The notes under the pieces were generated by a model. It had not been told where the DNA came from, did not search any database, and was given only the letters and a program-made list of their open reading frames with translations. The translations under genes and the position numbers were made by a program. DNA of 64,000 nt from JALYGY01 sp963800975 (GTDB lineage Bacteria; Actinomycetota; Rubrobacteria; Rubrobacterales; Rubrobacteraceae): NCBI GenBank assembly GCA_963800975.1, contig CAWDDB010000012.1, positions 248,001 to 312,000 on the forward strand. Direction: 5' to 3'. Of this stretch, positions 7,379 through 15,975 are shown in pieces; position 1 is the stretch's first letter; each line of letters starts with the position of its first letter.

Positions 7379-9421
7379 CTAGTCCCTCATCCTGTCGAGC
7401 CCCGAGAGGATGCGCGAGGCGTCGCCGCCGTTGCGGCGGGTGCGGCTGGGCTTCTTGAGGTTCCAGAGGAAGTTCTTGTACGGGTCGGCGGCGCCCTTGC
7501 CGGAGCGGAAGGCGGCGCTCACGGCGTCCAGGGCCTCGTAGACGCGCTCTTCGGGGACGCCTTCTATGTCCGAACGGATGGCGGTGATCTTGGGCGGCTT
7601 GGCCGTGAGGTTCCTCATCACGGAGAGGACGGAGGTGGCCGGGTCCTGGGCGCTCTGCCCGTAGATGGCCGTCCCCTGCGAGCCCATGAGGACCGCGGGG
7701 CGGGGGAAGCGGCCGAAGACCGGGACCGAGTAGTGGGCGTGCCTGAGAAGGAGGCGGCCTTTCTCTAGCTGCAGGAGCTCTTCGCGCGTCGTCTGGGAGA
7801 ACGAGCGGTAGGCGGCGTTGGTCAGCTCCTCGTCGCCGACGCGGCCGTAGAGGCTCGTCGCGGCGTTGCCGACTACCTCGTCGTCTACCTTGCTGCGGAA
7901 CTGCTGCGCCCCGAAGAGGGTGAGCTTGAGGTGGCGGCCCCTGGCCGAGATATCCACGAGGGTGTCCTTCAGGGAGGAGGTGCGCGAGCCGGACGGGGCG
8001 TACTTGTTGAGCTCGTCGACGAAGATTATTAGCTTGTCCACCCCGAGCTCGTTGCGCTCGGCCTTCTCCCAGATACTCTTTATGACCTTGGTGACGACGA
8101 GGTCCTGCGGCACGCCCGTGAGCCTGGAGATGTCGACGACGCGCATCTCGTTCGGCCTGAAGGTGTCCTCGACGCTCGGGGAGTCCTTGTAATCCACGCG
8201 GCCGTTGACCAGTAGCCCCTGGCACTTGCTCGGAAGGCCGTCGAAGCGGTTGCGGACCTTGGCGATCGTCGCCTGGTGATGACCGTTCCAGTAGGAGCTG
8301 TCGTTGTCGTCGAAGTAGTCGAATGCGGCGTTGATCTCCCCGTAGAACCCGCTCATCGAGTCGACGCGCGCGCTGATCAAGTACTCCACGAAGCCGCGGA
8401 ACTTGTCGTCGTAGTCCGTGGGGTCGAAGATGCGCCCGGCGTGCGGCAGCACGTCCCCGAGGTCCCAGAGTATGGGATGCACGTTGGTGTCCTCGCCGCG
8501 CGCCGTTCGCAGCGTGTTGAGCCTCCTCGTCGGCACGTCGGAAGGGTAGACGGTGCCGTCCTGCGGGTCCTGGCCGTAGGCGAGCGGCGCGAAGATGCTC
8601 AGCTCCCTGAAAGGCTCCATCCTCAGGCCCAGGGACTCGTACATCTCGCGGTCCTCCTGAGGGAGGCCCTTCTCGTTGGCCTTCTCGTAGCGGGCGGCGA
8701 GCTCCGGGTCCTCTTCCAGGTCCACCTCCACGGGCTTGTCGAGGTAGAGCAGGTCCGCGCCCTTCACGTTGAACATCAGGGCCGCGACCTTCCTGTCCCC
8801 GGCCGACTGGAAGATGCTCGAGATTGTGAACAGGGCGTGGCTGGTCTTCGTGGAGAGCCCGCTCATGCCTGTGATGTTCAGGTGGCCGGCCTCGGGCCCC
8901 ATGAGGTAGTCGGCATCGGCGTAGAGGGGCGTGCGCTGGGGCAAGCCATCCTTCTCGTTGCCGTTCTCGTGCAGGAGCATGGGGATCCTGATCCCCGAGA
9001 ACTCCTCGGCTCCCAGGGCGAACTCGATCGCGGCGCTCGTCGCGAAGTAGACGGGGCCGCTCTTCACGGGTCGCTTGCTCTTCTTGCGCTCCTCCCTGTG
9101 CTTGGTCGCGAGAACGCGCGCGCGGAACACCAGGATCTCGACCCTCTCGGAGAGGGCCGGCAGCGAGGGATCGCCGTCGAAGGCGTAGAAGTCGTCGAGA
9201 AAGGACTGCAGGTCGGAGTAGCGCCTCGGGTCGTCCAGCACGGCTATGGCCGTCGCGTCCTCGGACTCGGCGGCGACGATGTGCCCGATGTCCAGGTTCT
9301 GCGCGGCGTCGGTCTCGGCCGTCCAGAAAAAGAACTCGTGGGCCGTCGCCGGGTGCTCCTCGCTCGTCACGACCCGCCCGATGGGATCGGAACCGACGTC
9401 CAGGTACTCCGGGTGCAGCAT
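7379..9421 (-). CDS. herA: HerA-like hexameric helicase/translocase ATPase (DUF87 type)
   Basis: 680 residues. The N-terminal beta-barrel-like region (I-G-R-V-V, H-E-F-F-F-W) resembles HAS-barrel HerA proteins. A nucleotide-binding loop I-T-G-M-S-G-L-S-T-K-T-S lies near 180-192; it is unusual, with the Lys displaced. Walker B L-I-I-F-V-D-E-L-N lies near 463-472, followed by the sensor/arginine region F-G-A-Q-Q-F-R-S and N-A-A-T-S-L-Y-G-R-V-G. HerA pumps DNA for NurA during end resection. The ATG follows the nurA-like TAG with no gap, and the gene ends the operon M20 > unknown > nurA > herA. Confidence 0.82.
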   Translation of the reverse strand: MLHPEYLDVGSDPIGRVVTSEEHPATAHEFFFWTAETDAAQNLDIGHIVAAESEDATAIAVLDDPRRYSDLQSFLDDFYAFDGDPSLPALSERVEILVFRARVLATKHREERKKSKRPVKSGPVYFATSAAIEFALGAEEFSGIRIPMLLHENGNEKDGLPQRTPLYADADYLMGPEAGHLNITGMSGLSTKTSHALFTISSIFQSAGDRKVAALMFNVKGADLLYLDKPVEVDLEEDPELAARYEKANEKGLPQEDREMYESLGLRMEPFRELSIFAPLAYGQDPQDGTVYPSDVPTRRLNTLRTARGEDTNVHPILWDLGDVLPHAGRIFDPTDYDDKFRGFVEYLISARVDSMSGFYGEINAAFDYFDDNDSSYWNGHHQATIAKVRNRFDGLPSKCQGLLVNGRVDYKDSPSVEDTFRPNEMRVVDISRLTGVPQDLVVTKVIKSIWEKAERNELGVDKLIIFVDELNKYAPSGSRTSSLKDTLVDISARGRHLKLTLFGAQQFRSKVDDEVVGNAATSLYGRVGDEELTNAAYRSFSQTTREELLQLEKGRLLLRHAHYSVPVFGRFPRPAVLMGSQGTAIYGQSAQDPATSVLSVMRNLTAKPPKITAIRSDIEGVPEERVYEALDAVSAAFRSGKGAADPYKNFLWNLKKPSRTRRNGGDASRILSGLDRMRD

Positions 9422-10564
9422 CTAGTTCCTCCCGTTCGATGCGAGCTGGCGCTCCAACCTCGCGTACGCCCGCTCGGAGCCCTGCACGAGGGGTTTCAGG
9501 ATTTTCTCTACGTAATGGATGGGGTAGATCATGGCCGGCCACCTCGGATCGGGCTTGGACAGCGGGGCTCGCTCGGCCAGGATCCAGCGCGAGATCTCGT
9601 CCACCGTCTCCGGCTCCGTGTCGCGCGGGGCCTCGACCCGCATCAGCGATCCCAGGGCGTCAGCGCCGGGCTGCTGCGGCCAGACCCGCAGGTACCAGGA
9701 GGTTCTGTGGTCTCCTAGGCTACGCCTGAGCTGCCAATCCGGAACGAAGCTGGTCGTGCGCATCCCCGGCTCCAGGTCGAGCAGCATCCCCACGTCCCGG
9801 CCAACAAACTCGGGACGGGCGACGCTCTTTATGAGCCCGACGGCGCGCCGGTTTGACTCGGTGAGGTCCTGTAGCTGGCCGTCGACCGCGATCCAGGCGT
9901 CCGGGTCCTCCAACGTCCGGTCGTCTCCCTCCCACTCCCGGAGCATCCCGCCCTCCAGTCGTTCCCTGAGACTTCGGACCCTTCCACGGGCACGCTCCCT
10001 CATTCCTACGTAGTCAGATGAGTCCGTCTCGGGTATGTACTCGGTGGAGTCCAGGATCAGGTGCGGCGAGGAGGGGACCTCGTCCGGGCCGAGCTCCGAG
10101 AACCCAGCCCCGCGCAGCAGGTTCCAGAACGCCTCGACCCCCGCATCTCCTACGCTGCGGGGCAGGATCACGGCCTGCACCACGACGGGCGGGCTCTCCA
10201 GGGGCACGCGCGAGAAGTTCCTCTCGCAACGGTTGACGATGGCGGCTGCCACGGTCGCGACCACGACGGGGGACATCTCTATGCGCCCGACCTCGCGCGA
10301 GCTCTGTACGCCGTCGAGGAAGTAACACAGCCGCGACGTGCCGTCGGGGCTGCCGGGGTCGCGCGGTCCGGGCGGCGACTCGAGGTGGTGGGGACGACCC
10401 AGGGGGCCCTGCTCTTCCTCGTCCGAGGCGCTGCGGCCAAACTGCTGGGCTTCGAGGTCGCAGGATCCCACGCCAGCGGTTACATGGATGCCCCTGCGGT
10501 CCGCTTCGGTGAGGGCCTTGCTAATCTTCGCCACGAAATCGTCGGCAGTGCTCCCCATCAGCAT
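9422..10564 (-). CDS. nurA: NurA-like nuclease partner of HerA
   Basis: 380 residues. NurA is a 5'-3' nuclease with an RNase H-like fold. The pattern fits: an N-terminal acidic F-L-D-G-V-Q-S-S near residue 80, a second D-G block A-V-D-G-Q-L-Q-D-L near 225 followed by R-R-A-V-G-L-I-K-S, and a C-terminal M-I-Y-P-I-H-Y-V-E-K motif, as in NurA where a late His is catalytic. Adjacency to the HerA-like ATPase (TAG immediately followed by its ATG) is the strongest support. Two in-frame ATGs (10564, 10558) are both possible starts; neither has a strong ribosome binding site. Confidence 0.72.
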   Translation of the reverse strand: MLMGSTADDFVAKISKALTEADRRGIHVTAGVGSCDLEAQQFGRSASDEEEQGPLGRPHHLESPPGPRDPGSPDGTSRLCYFLDGVQSSREVGRIEMSPVVVATVAAAIVNRCERNFSRVPLESPPVVVQAVILPRSVGDAGVEAFWNLLRGAGFSELGPDEVPSSPHLILDSTEYIPETDSSDYVGMRERARGRVRSLRERLEGGMLREWEGDDRTLEDPDAWIAVDGQLQDLTESNRRAVGLIKSVARPEFVGRDVGMLLDLEPGMRTTSFVPDWQLRRSLGDHRTSWYLRVWPQQPGADALGSLMRVEAPRDTEPETVDEISRWILAERAPLSKPDPRWPAMIYPIHYVEKILKPLVQGSERAYARLERQLASNGRN

Positions 10565-10599
10565 CGACTCAAAAGTATACGCGGATGCGCGGGAGGAAA

Positions 10600-11181
10600 C
10601 TATACCTGCTCTTCAGGTACAGGTATGGGGAGCTCGAAATTCTTCTCGGCGAGCCCCACGGCGGCGCGGAAGCTCCTGCGCTCCTCCGGCGTCTGGGTGT
10701 AGGCGTCGCGGGCCATCTTGAGCACCTTCTTGGCCTCGCCCCGCTGTTCGGCGGCGTTCGGGACCTCCTTGGAGAAGGCGTAGGTGAGGTCGTCGTCCTG
10801 CGCAAAGTAGAAGTGCACGAAGATGCTCTTCTGGCGCCCCAGGCCCGAGAGGGCGGCGTCGCCGGAGACCTGCGCGACGTCGAGGATGGTGCCGGCCGAG
10901 AGATCGCCCTCCCCTTCCACGGGGTACAGGGACAGGGCGAGGCGAACGACGGGACCGTAGTGGGTCTTGTAGAACTCGAGCCGGCGCACGATGCGGGCCG
11001 GCCCACGAACGGCGTCGACGGTCTCCCTGTCGGAGGCGACGATCACGTGCCCCTGCGGAGGACGCATCGAGTCGCGGCCGCGGGTGGAGATCACGCGCGA
11101 CTGCACCCCCCTGCTCGCGACGGCCGAGGCGATGCTGTGCCGGACGCGCTCGGGAAGGTCGAGCCCTCTGGACTCCGTCAT
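10600..11181 (-). CDS. Unknown protein between M20 peptidase and NurA-like genes
   Basis: 193 residues from ATG 11181, which overlaps the upstream peptidase stop as ATGA; the longer frame to 11253 would lie inside that gene. It is soluble, with no signal peptide or membrane segment. Visible segments include G-H-V-I-V-A-S-D-R-E-T-V-D-A-V, a central S-I-F-V-H-F-Y-F-A-Q-D-D-D-L strand and a charged C-terminal helical part. I do not recognise the family. Its position, 35 bp before nurA and coupled to the peptidase, suggests cotranscription with the HerA-NurA pair, so an accessory role there is possible but untested. Confidence 0.72.
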   Translation of the reverse strand: MTESRGLDLPERVRHSIASAVASRGVQSRVISTRGRDSMRPPQGHVIVASDRETVDAVRGPARIVRRLEFYKTHYGPVVRLALSLYPVEGEGDLSAGTILDVAQVSGDAALSGLGRQKSIFVHFYFAQDDDLTYAFSKEVPNAAEQRGEAKKVLKMARDAYTQTPEERRSFRAAVGLAEKNFELPIPVPEEQV

Positions 11182-12530
11182 CGGCCCCCGAACCTCTCGA
11201 AGAAACGAGCGAAGTAGGCCACCGACTCGTAGTAGTCCTCGAGGCTGACCCATTCGTTGGGCGAGTGCAGGCGGCTACCGGCGTTCGCGACGTTGCCGGT
11301 CATGATGGTGGGTATACCGAGCTCGGTCGCGATGAGGGAGGTGGGGCCGCTGCCGCCGATCGTGGGATATACGACGGCGTCGTCGCGCCCGAGGTCCTCC
11401 CACGTCTCGAACGCGGTTCGGACGATGGAGGAATCGACCGGGGTCTTGGCGGCCTCGACGCCGTGCAGGTCGACGACCTCGACGTCGTCGAAGCCGCGTC
11501 TGCTCAGGTGGGCCCGGATCAACTCCAGCACGGGGCCAGGGCTCTGGCCGGCGACGAGCCTGAAGTCCATCTTGACGAAGGCCTCAGACGGGACGATGGT
11601 CTTGGACCCTGGTCCCGTGTAGCCGGACATCACGCCAGCGATGTTGGCCGTGGGCCTGAGCAGCATCTCCCGCAACGCGTCTTGATCAGAGAGGTCCCTG
11701 TCGAAGGCGTCCACCCCCCAGGACCGCTTCAGCGCCCCGCCGTCGAAGGGGATGCTCCTTATCGCCTCGAGGTCCATCTCGGAGGGCTCCTCCGCCAGCT
11801 CGTCGAGGCCGTCGAGGGTTATGTTGCCCCTTTCGTCCTTGATCGTCCTCAAGGCCTGGACGAGACGCCAGGCGGGGTTCGGGGCGATGCCGCCGTACAT
11901 GCTGTGCAGGTCGTGGGAGGCGCCCTTCGCACGCAGCTCGACGTAGGCCAGGCCTTTTGTGCCGCAGAAGATCGTCGGGCGACCGGAGCCGTCCTTCATC
12001 GAGCCCTCCCACAGGCACGCGTCCGCCGCGAGCAGATCAGCGTTCGCCCGCACGAACGGGGCAAGGTTGGGGCTCCCTATCTCCTCCTCGCCCTCGATAA
12101 AGAACTTCAGCTTGAACGGGGGTTGGCCGTGTTTCTCTGTGTACAGCCTGAGCGCCTGGATGCGGGCGAGGACGTCGCCCTTGTCGTCGGCGACGCCGCG
12201 AGCGTAGAGGCCGCCGTCGCGCACGGTCGGCACGAAGGGATCGGTCTCCCAGAGCTCCAGCGGCTCCGGAGGCTGCACGTCGTAGTGCCCGTAGGAGAGC
12301 AGGGACTTCTCGCCTTCCCCGACCTCGGCGTAGACGACCGGGTGGCCTTCCGTCTGCAGGAGCCGGGCTTCGGCTCCTGCCTCTTGTAGCTTCCCCGCGA
12401 CCCACTCGGCGCATTCGTGGAAGCCGGTGCCCCCATCCTTCCTGGCGGAGATCGAAGGCATCCGCAGGAACTCCTCCAGCTCGCCGAGGAGGACTTCCTC
12501 CAGGCCGTCCACGCGCTCTCTGAGATCCAA
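11178..12530 (-). CDS. M20-family metallopeptidase (dipeptidase/ArgE-DapE type)
   Basis: About 450 residues from TTG 12530, chosen because AGGAGG lies eight bases upstream and the coded start L-D-L-R-E-R-V precedes the family's L-E-E-F-L-R-M-P-S-I-S block. Zinc-site motifs are clear: S-Y-G-H-Y-D-V-Q-P, G-V-A-D-D-K-G, I-E-G-E-E-E-I-G-S-P and a late H-S-P-N-E. The dimerisation-domain segment Y-T-G-P-G-S-K-T-I-V-P is also present. It is a cytosolic di- or tripeptide (or acyl-amino acid) hydrolase; the substrate is not predictable. It is first in the operon leading to nurA-herA and diverges from the frameshifted membrane/HTH gene. Confidence 0.9.
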   Translation of the reverse strand: MDLRERVDGLEEVLLGELEEFLRMPSISARKDGGTGFHECAEWVAGKLQEAGAEARLLQTEGHPVVYAEVGEGEKSLLSYGHYDVQPPEPLELWETDPFVPTVRDGGLYARGVADDKGDVLARIQALRLYTEKHGQPPFKLKFFIEGEEEIGSPNLAPFVRANADLLAADACLWEGSMKDGSGRPTIFCGTKGLAYVELRAKGASHDLHSMYGGIAPNPAWRLVQALRTIKDERGNITLDGLDELAEEPSEMDLEAIRSIPFDGGALKRSWGVDAFDRDLSDQDALREMLLRPTANIAGVMSGYTGPGSKTIVPSEAFVKMDFRLVAGQSPGPVLELIRAHLSRRGFDDVEVVDLHGVEAAKTPVDSSIVRTAFETWEDLGRDDAVVYPTIGGSGPTSLIATELGIPTIMTGNVANAGSRLHSPNEWVSLEDYYESVAYFARFFERFGGR

Positions 12531-12644
12531 CCCTCGTACCTCCTCTTGGTCATCCGAGAGGGTAGCATCTTCGGTGTCCGGCGCCACCCTCGACACCGTG
12601 GTCTGCTCCGGCCCGTGCTGGTATATTTGGGGCGAGGCACCTTT

Positions 12645-13156
12645 TTGGAGAAAAGACCAGACCACAGCCCCGAGCGGCGCGATGGCGGCACCGATCCCGA
12701 GGAGTTCTTCGGGCTCGATGTGGCGCGCATGAGCCCGAAGGCCCAGATCACAACCTCGCTCGCGGTCCTGATTCCCGTGGCGGTTGCCGGGGTCTTGGTG
12801 CTGACGTTGTTCGCCGAACTCTGGTGGCTGATTTTCGTGTTCGGTTGGACGATCTTCCCGGCCTTTGGCCTGCTGGTGAGGGGCATCGCGGGCGTCTCGG
12901 AGGGAGGGGGCGGACAGAGATCCCCGCCGAGAGCAGCAAGGAGCGCGAGCTGCTCGGGGCCCTGCGCGAGCGGGGCGAGCTCACCCCGGCCGAGGCCGCG
13001 ATGGAGACCTCGCTCTCCGTGACGGAGGCAGACCGGATGCTCAAGGGGCTGGCCGAGGGCGGGCACCTGGACGTTCGGGTGCGCGGGGGCGGTTTGTTCT
13101 ACTCGCTGTGGGAGCGTGATGCCGACGACGGAGCGGGCCGTCTGGAGGGCCGGTGA
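12645..13156 (+). pseudogene. Membrane protein with C-terminal winged-helix-like domain, frameshifted
   Basis: Two overlapping frames make one plausible protein. The first (TTG 12645 or ATG 12729) encodes two transmembrane helices, L-A-V-L-I-P-V-A-V-A-G-V-L-V-L and W-W-L-I-F-V-F-G-W-T-I. The second, from about 12915, encodes S-K-E-R-E-L-L-G-A-L-R-E-R-G-E-L-T-P-A-E-A-A-M followed by V-T-E-A-D-R-M-L-K-G-L-A-E-G-G-H-L, a helix-turn-helix/wing pattern. The join lies in the G-run near 12898-12913, where one extra G would restore a single frame. It may be a sequencing error rather than decay. The function is unknown; membrane-tethered DNA or RNA binding is possible. Confidence 0.6.
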
Positions 13157-13245
13157 GAGGGCGTTGCCCATCGCTATCGTGGTATCATTCACGGTCCGAG
13201 GGTACGGCGCGTGAGATCGTGAGCGTGGGGTAAAGACTTAAGCTT

Positions 13246-13998
13246 ATGGAAGAACGACGAGTCCCGGAGACGCTCGAAGAGGCCTACCGGCTGCGCGACG
13301 AGGCGTACTCGCTCCCCGAGCGGGATTTCTATCAGGAGCAGGTCTACCGCCTGAGGCGCGAGGAGTACCGCTCTCGCGGCATCAGGACGGAGATCTCCTC
13401 GCGCAGGCGCGAGCGCCAGAGCGCCATCGAGTTCTCGCGGGAGATGTTCTTTCTCGAGGTCTCCGAGATTGCGGGCCGAACGTCCCCGCACAGGGGCGGG
13501 CGCGGGACGCGGGCGGCCCAGCAGGAGGCCAGGCGCTACGCGACCCGGCTCGACACCCACGCGTTCTTGAAGCAGCTCGCCTCACCCCACTCGGGAGCAG
13601 TGGAACTGTACAGGCGCAACTACCTGGGATTACTCAGGATGGGCAAGTCGCCGACCGAGGCGTACTACCTCTCGCGCGTCATAGGCCTAGCGGGGGAGCC
13701 GGAGTTTCGGCTGGCGCTGGAGAGCGTGCGCGAGACCGGCTACCCGACAAGGGGACGCATGGCCTACACGGTCGAGAAGGCCGCGATCCAGATCCGGGAT
13801 CTCCCGGGCGGGATGATTTTGATCCTGCTCACGTTCTTCGCCTCGCTCTTCGCCTTCGTGTGGGCGAGCAAGCTCTGGGGCCCTCCGGCGAGCGCGGGCA
13901 CCATCTTCTTCGTCTCTTTAGGCCTCGTGGCCGCCGGCGGCCTGATGCTGATCTCGGCCGTCTTTATCGTTACCTTTATAAGGTCTATCAACAAATAG
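13246..13998 (+). CDS. Unknown protein with two C-terminal membrane helices
   Basis: 250 residues. The N-terminal 70 residues are highly charged and helical (E-E-A-Y-R-L-R-D-E-A-Y-S-L, R-R-E-R-Q). A middle segment follows, then two hydrophobic helices, M-I-L-I-L-L-T-F-F-A-S-L-F-A-F-V-W-A and I-F-F-V-S-L-G-L-V-A-A-G-G-L-M-L-I-S, ending in F-I-R-S-I-N-K. The ATG is the only good start near the AGG-poor leader. I do not recognise a family. The DNA of its last 40 bases recurs in altered form at about 14825-14865, suggesting a small duplication. Confidence 0.72.
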   Translation: MEERRVPETLEEAYRLRDEAYSLPERDFYQEQVYRLRREEYRSRGIRTEISSRRRERQSAIEFSREMFFLEVSEIAGRTSPHRGGRGTRAAQQEARRYATRLDTHAFLKQLASPHSGAVELYRRNYLGLLRMGKSPTEAYYLSRVIGLAGEPEFRLALESVRETGYPTRGRMAYTVEKAAIQIRDLPGGMILILLTFFASLFAFVWASKLWGPPASAGTIFFVSLGLVAAGGLMLISAVFIVTFIRSINK

Positions 13999-14002
13999 CC
14001 CA

Positions 14003-14023
14003 GGCGCGCCTGCGCCTTTTCTG
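14003..14023 (+). terminator. Possible rho-independent terminator after 13246-13998
   Basis: GGCGC-GCCT-GCGCC followed by TTTT, directly after the stop codon. The stem is short, and it overlaps a second palindrome CAGGCGCGCCTG, so the fold is uncertain. Confidence 0.4.
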
Positions 14024-14051
14024 TTAGCAGGCCACCGGTCTCCCGCGGGAT

Positions 14052-14339
14052 TCATCCCCCCTTGCTCGCCAGTATCTCGTCTACATCACCCTTCGGGTTG
14101 TCCGAGCGTCCCACGTATATGCTGTGACCTTGCCCGTTCTTGACGAACTTGTAGTACCAGTAGGGACCGCGCTTGGTGCCCTTGTCGGTGTAGCGGTACT
14201 CGGATTGCAGCCAGCCGTCACGGTAGTTGATGCGCTCGGCAACCGTGCTGGCCGGATTGAGTCTGTCGTCTATGTACGCCCTGAGCTTCGTGAGCTCGTC
14301 CCGGTTCATGCGGTCAACCTGCTTGAACAGGTTCATCAT
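14052..14339 (-). CDS. Small unknown protein (R-G-P-Y-W-Y-Y motif)
   Basis: 95 residues with a helical N-terminus (M-N-R-D-E-L-T-K-L-R-A-Y-I-D-D-R-L) and a strand-rich C-terminus, Y-R-Y-T-D-K-G-T-K-R-G-P-Y-W-Y-Y-K-F and H-S-I-Y-V-G-R. This resembles small proteins of the DUF6788 kind, often found near mobile or accessory genes. No zinc-binding cysteines are present. ATG 14339 follows AGAAAGAAGGGG. It is convergent with the preceding gene. Function unknown; the family call is tentative. Confidence 0.65.
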   Translation of the reverse strand: MMNLFKQVDRMNRDELTKLRAYIDDRLNPASTVAERINYRDGWLQSEYRYTDKGTKRGPYWYYKFVKNGQGHSIYVGRSDNPKGDVDEILASKGG

Positions 14340-14459
14340 CTACCCCTTCTTTCGTGTGCTGCACACAGTGTATTGCGCCTGGCCCGAGTGTCAAATCCGG
14401 TGGCCCGGGTACAGGATTAGGTGAACGTTAGGTGAACGCCGGATACGACGAAGATTCGT

Positions 14460-14708
14460 ATGAGCGAGAAAGACCGTAAGGGAACGAGTTGGGAAGGCAG
14501 TCCGCTGCGTCTTCGGGATGGCATAGATCCGTGCGGGATCCGCGAGGTCGTCGTGGAGTTCCACAACGGCGATGTATCTGTCGGTAGGCCTCGCCAGCGC
14601 GACGAGTTTGGTTCATACGAGCTGGAGCAGATGGCCGTTGTCCTGGGAACAGCCGCCAACCAGCTACGCCGCAACGCGGACATGGAGTTGTGGGTATCAC
14701 TAGATTAG
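14460..14708 (+). CDS. Small unknown protein
   Basis: 82 residues. Coding character is moderate: a G-D-V-S-V-G-R-P strand segment and a helical E-L-E-Q-M-A-V-V-L-G-T-A-A-N-Q-L-R. The ATG follows ACGAAGATTCGT, a weak binding site. No homologue is recognised. It diverges from the 14052-14339 gene with a 120-bp spacer holding two imperfect copies of GGTGAACG. Confidence 0.45.
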   Translation: MSEKDRKGTSWEGSPLRLRDGIDPCGIREVVVEFHNGDVSVGRPRQRDEFGSYELEQMAVVLGTAANQLRRNADMELWVSLD

Positions 14709-14802
14709 CGTCGCAAAGGCCGCTTGACGGAGTGTCAGGGCTAGATCGTTTCTAGAAGGCGCACGATAGCGCAGCCTTCCCGGCCGCCAATCCCCAGGGG
14801 AG

Positions 14803-15975
14803 TTGACGGTCAACGAGCGAGTCTCTATCTTTACCTTCGCAAGGTCTATAAGTAGTCCCGGCGCGCCCAGGCCGGGGCGCGAGGGGGGACCCATCCACCC
14901 ACCGGGGCCCAAACCGCAGACACCTCCCCAGACTCCTCTCACCCGGCGTGAGCGACGCCTGGCGCAACAGAGGCACCATTGGAGCTCCGGTCGCCGGCGC
15001 TGGATCCGTTGGGTGGTTTTCGCGGCGTTCTTCTGCCTCCTGGCACTACTGGTCCTCGCCGTGTTCCTGGCACCGGTCCCGCAGGAGCCGGTAGCCCGCG
15101 TGGCCGTCCCGGACGTCCCAGACTCCGGCCCCGGGCTCTCGGTCCCCGTCGAGCCCCCGCCGCGGTTCGCGGCCAAGGACCTCGAAGCCGAGCTAAAGCT
15201 GGTTGCCGAGCAATACCCGGCATCCTACGGGGTCGTGGTCTCCGACCCTGTCACCGGTAAGACCGTCACGATGAACCCGGATCAGGTCCACCTCGCCGCC
15301 AGCCTGACCAAGTTACCGGTGCTGCTCTCGCTCTACAGGGCGGCGGCCCTGGGCTATGTGGATCTGGACGCCCCGATCACCATGACCGCCTCCGACGTGC
15401 AGGCCTACGGCACGGGCGTTCTGTTCCGCGAGCCTGTCGGCACAACCATGACCCTGCGCGAGTGCGCCGAGCTGATGATCAAGGAGAGCGACAACACCGC
15501 CTGGGTGATGCTCAACCGCTACATGGGCAGGGCCCACGTAGAGGCCGAGCTCTACGAGATGGGCGCCCACTCGACGGCTTACTGGATCCCGAACACCACC
15601 ACAGCCCACGACGTCTACGTGATGCTGGAGAAGGTCGCGGATCCCTCCTACACCAGCCCCGAGCTCTCGGCCGAGATGCTCGCCACGATGACGGACACCT
15701 CCTTCGAGGACCGACTGCCCCAGCCGCTGCCCGAGAGCGTGCGCGTGGCCCACAAGATCGGCACCTACGGCGACACCTTCAGCGACGCCGGGCTCGTCTT
15801 CCCAGAAGGCTCCGAGAGCGTCTCCGACGCCTACTACATAGTCGTGATCGCGGGCGACACCACAGAGTACGAGGCGCGCGCCGCCATCCAGGACATGTCC
15901 CTGGCCGCATACGAGTCACTGGCAAGTACCCGCCCCACGGGGCACCATGGTCGAGAACAAGAGGGGGGTCAGTGA
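14803..15975 (+). CDS. Membrane-anchored class A beta-lactamase-fold serine hydrolase
   Basis: 390 residues from TTG 14803, although the true start may be later. Bases 14825-14865 look like a copied tail of the 13246 gene, and no ATG occurs before the membrane helix. An Arg-rich cytoplasmic stretch and one helix (V-V-F-A-A-F-F-C-L-L-A-L-L-V-L-A-V-F-L) place the rest outside. The catalytic set is complete: S167-L-T-K170, S229-D-N and K318-I-G-T. The usual class A Glu166 block is not obvious, so a DD-peptidase or esterase-like role is as likely as beta-lactamase. It overlaps the following CAP gene (TGATG). Confidence 0.85.
   Translation: MTVNERVSIFTFARSISSPGAPRPGREGGPIHPPGPKPQTPPQTPLTRRERRLAQQRHHWSSGRRRWIRWVVFAAFFCLLALLVLAVFLAPVPQEPVARVAVPDVPDSGPGLSVPVEPPPRFAAKDLEAELKLVAEQYPASYGVVVSDPVTGKTVTMNPDQVHLAASLTKLPVLLSLYRAAALGYVDLDAPITMTASDVQAYGTGVLFREPVGTTMTLRECAELMIKESDNTAWVMLNRYMGRAHVEAELYEMGAHSTAYWIPNTTTAHDVYVMLEKVADPSYTSPELSAEMLATMTDTSFEDRLPQPLPESVRVAHKIGTYGDTFSDAGLVFPEGSESVSDAYYIVVIAGDTTEYEARAAIQDMSLAAYESLASTRPTGHHGREQEGGQ

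Noticed and set aside
7128..9542. An 804-residue open frame over the HerA-like gene
   Set aside because: Composition is almost entirely Arg, Gly, Pro and Ala with no domain. The 680-residue frame carries the ATPase motifs.
8276..9718. A 480-residue plus-strand frame antisense to the HerA-like gene
   Set aside because: Val/Glu/Arg-rich antisense shadow with no binding site and no recognisable motif.
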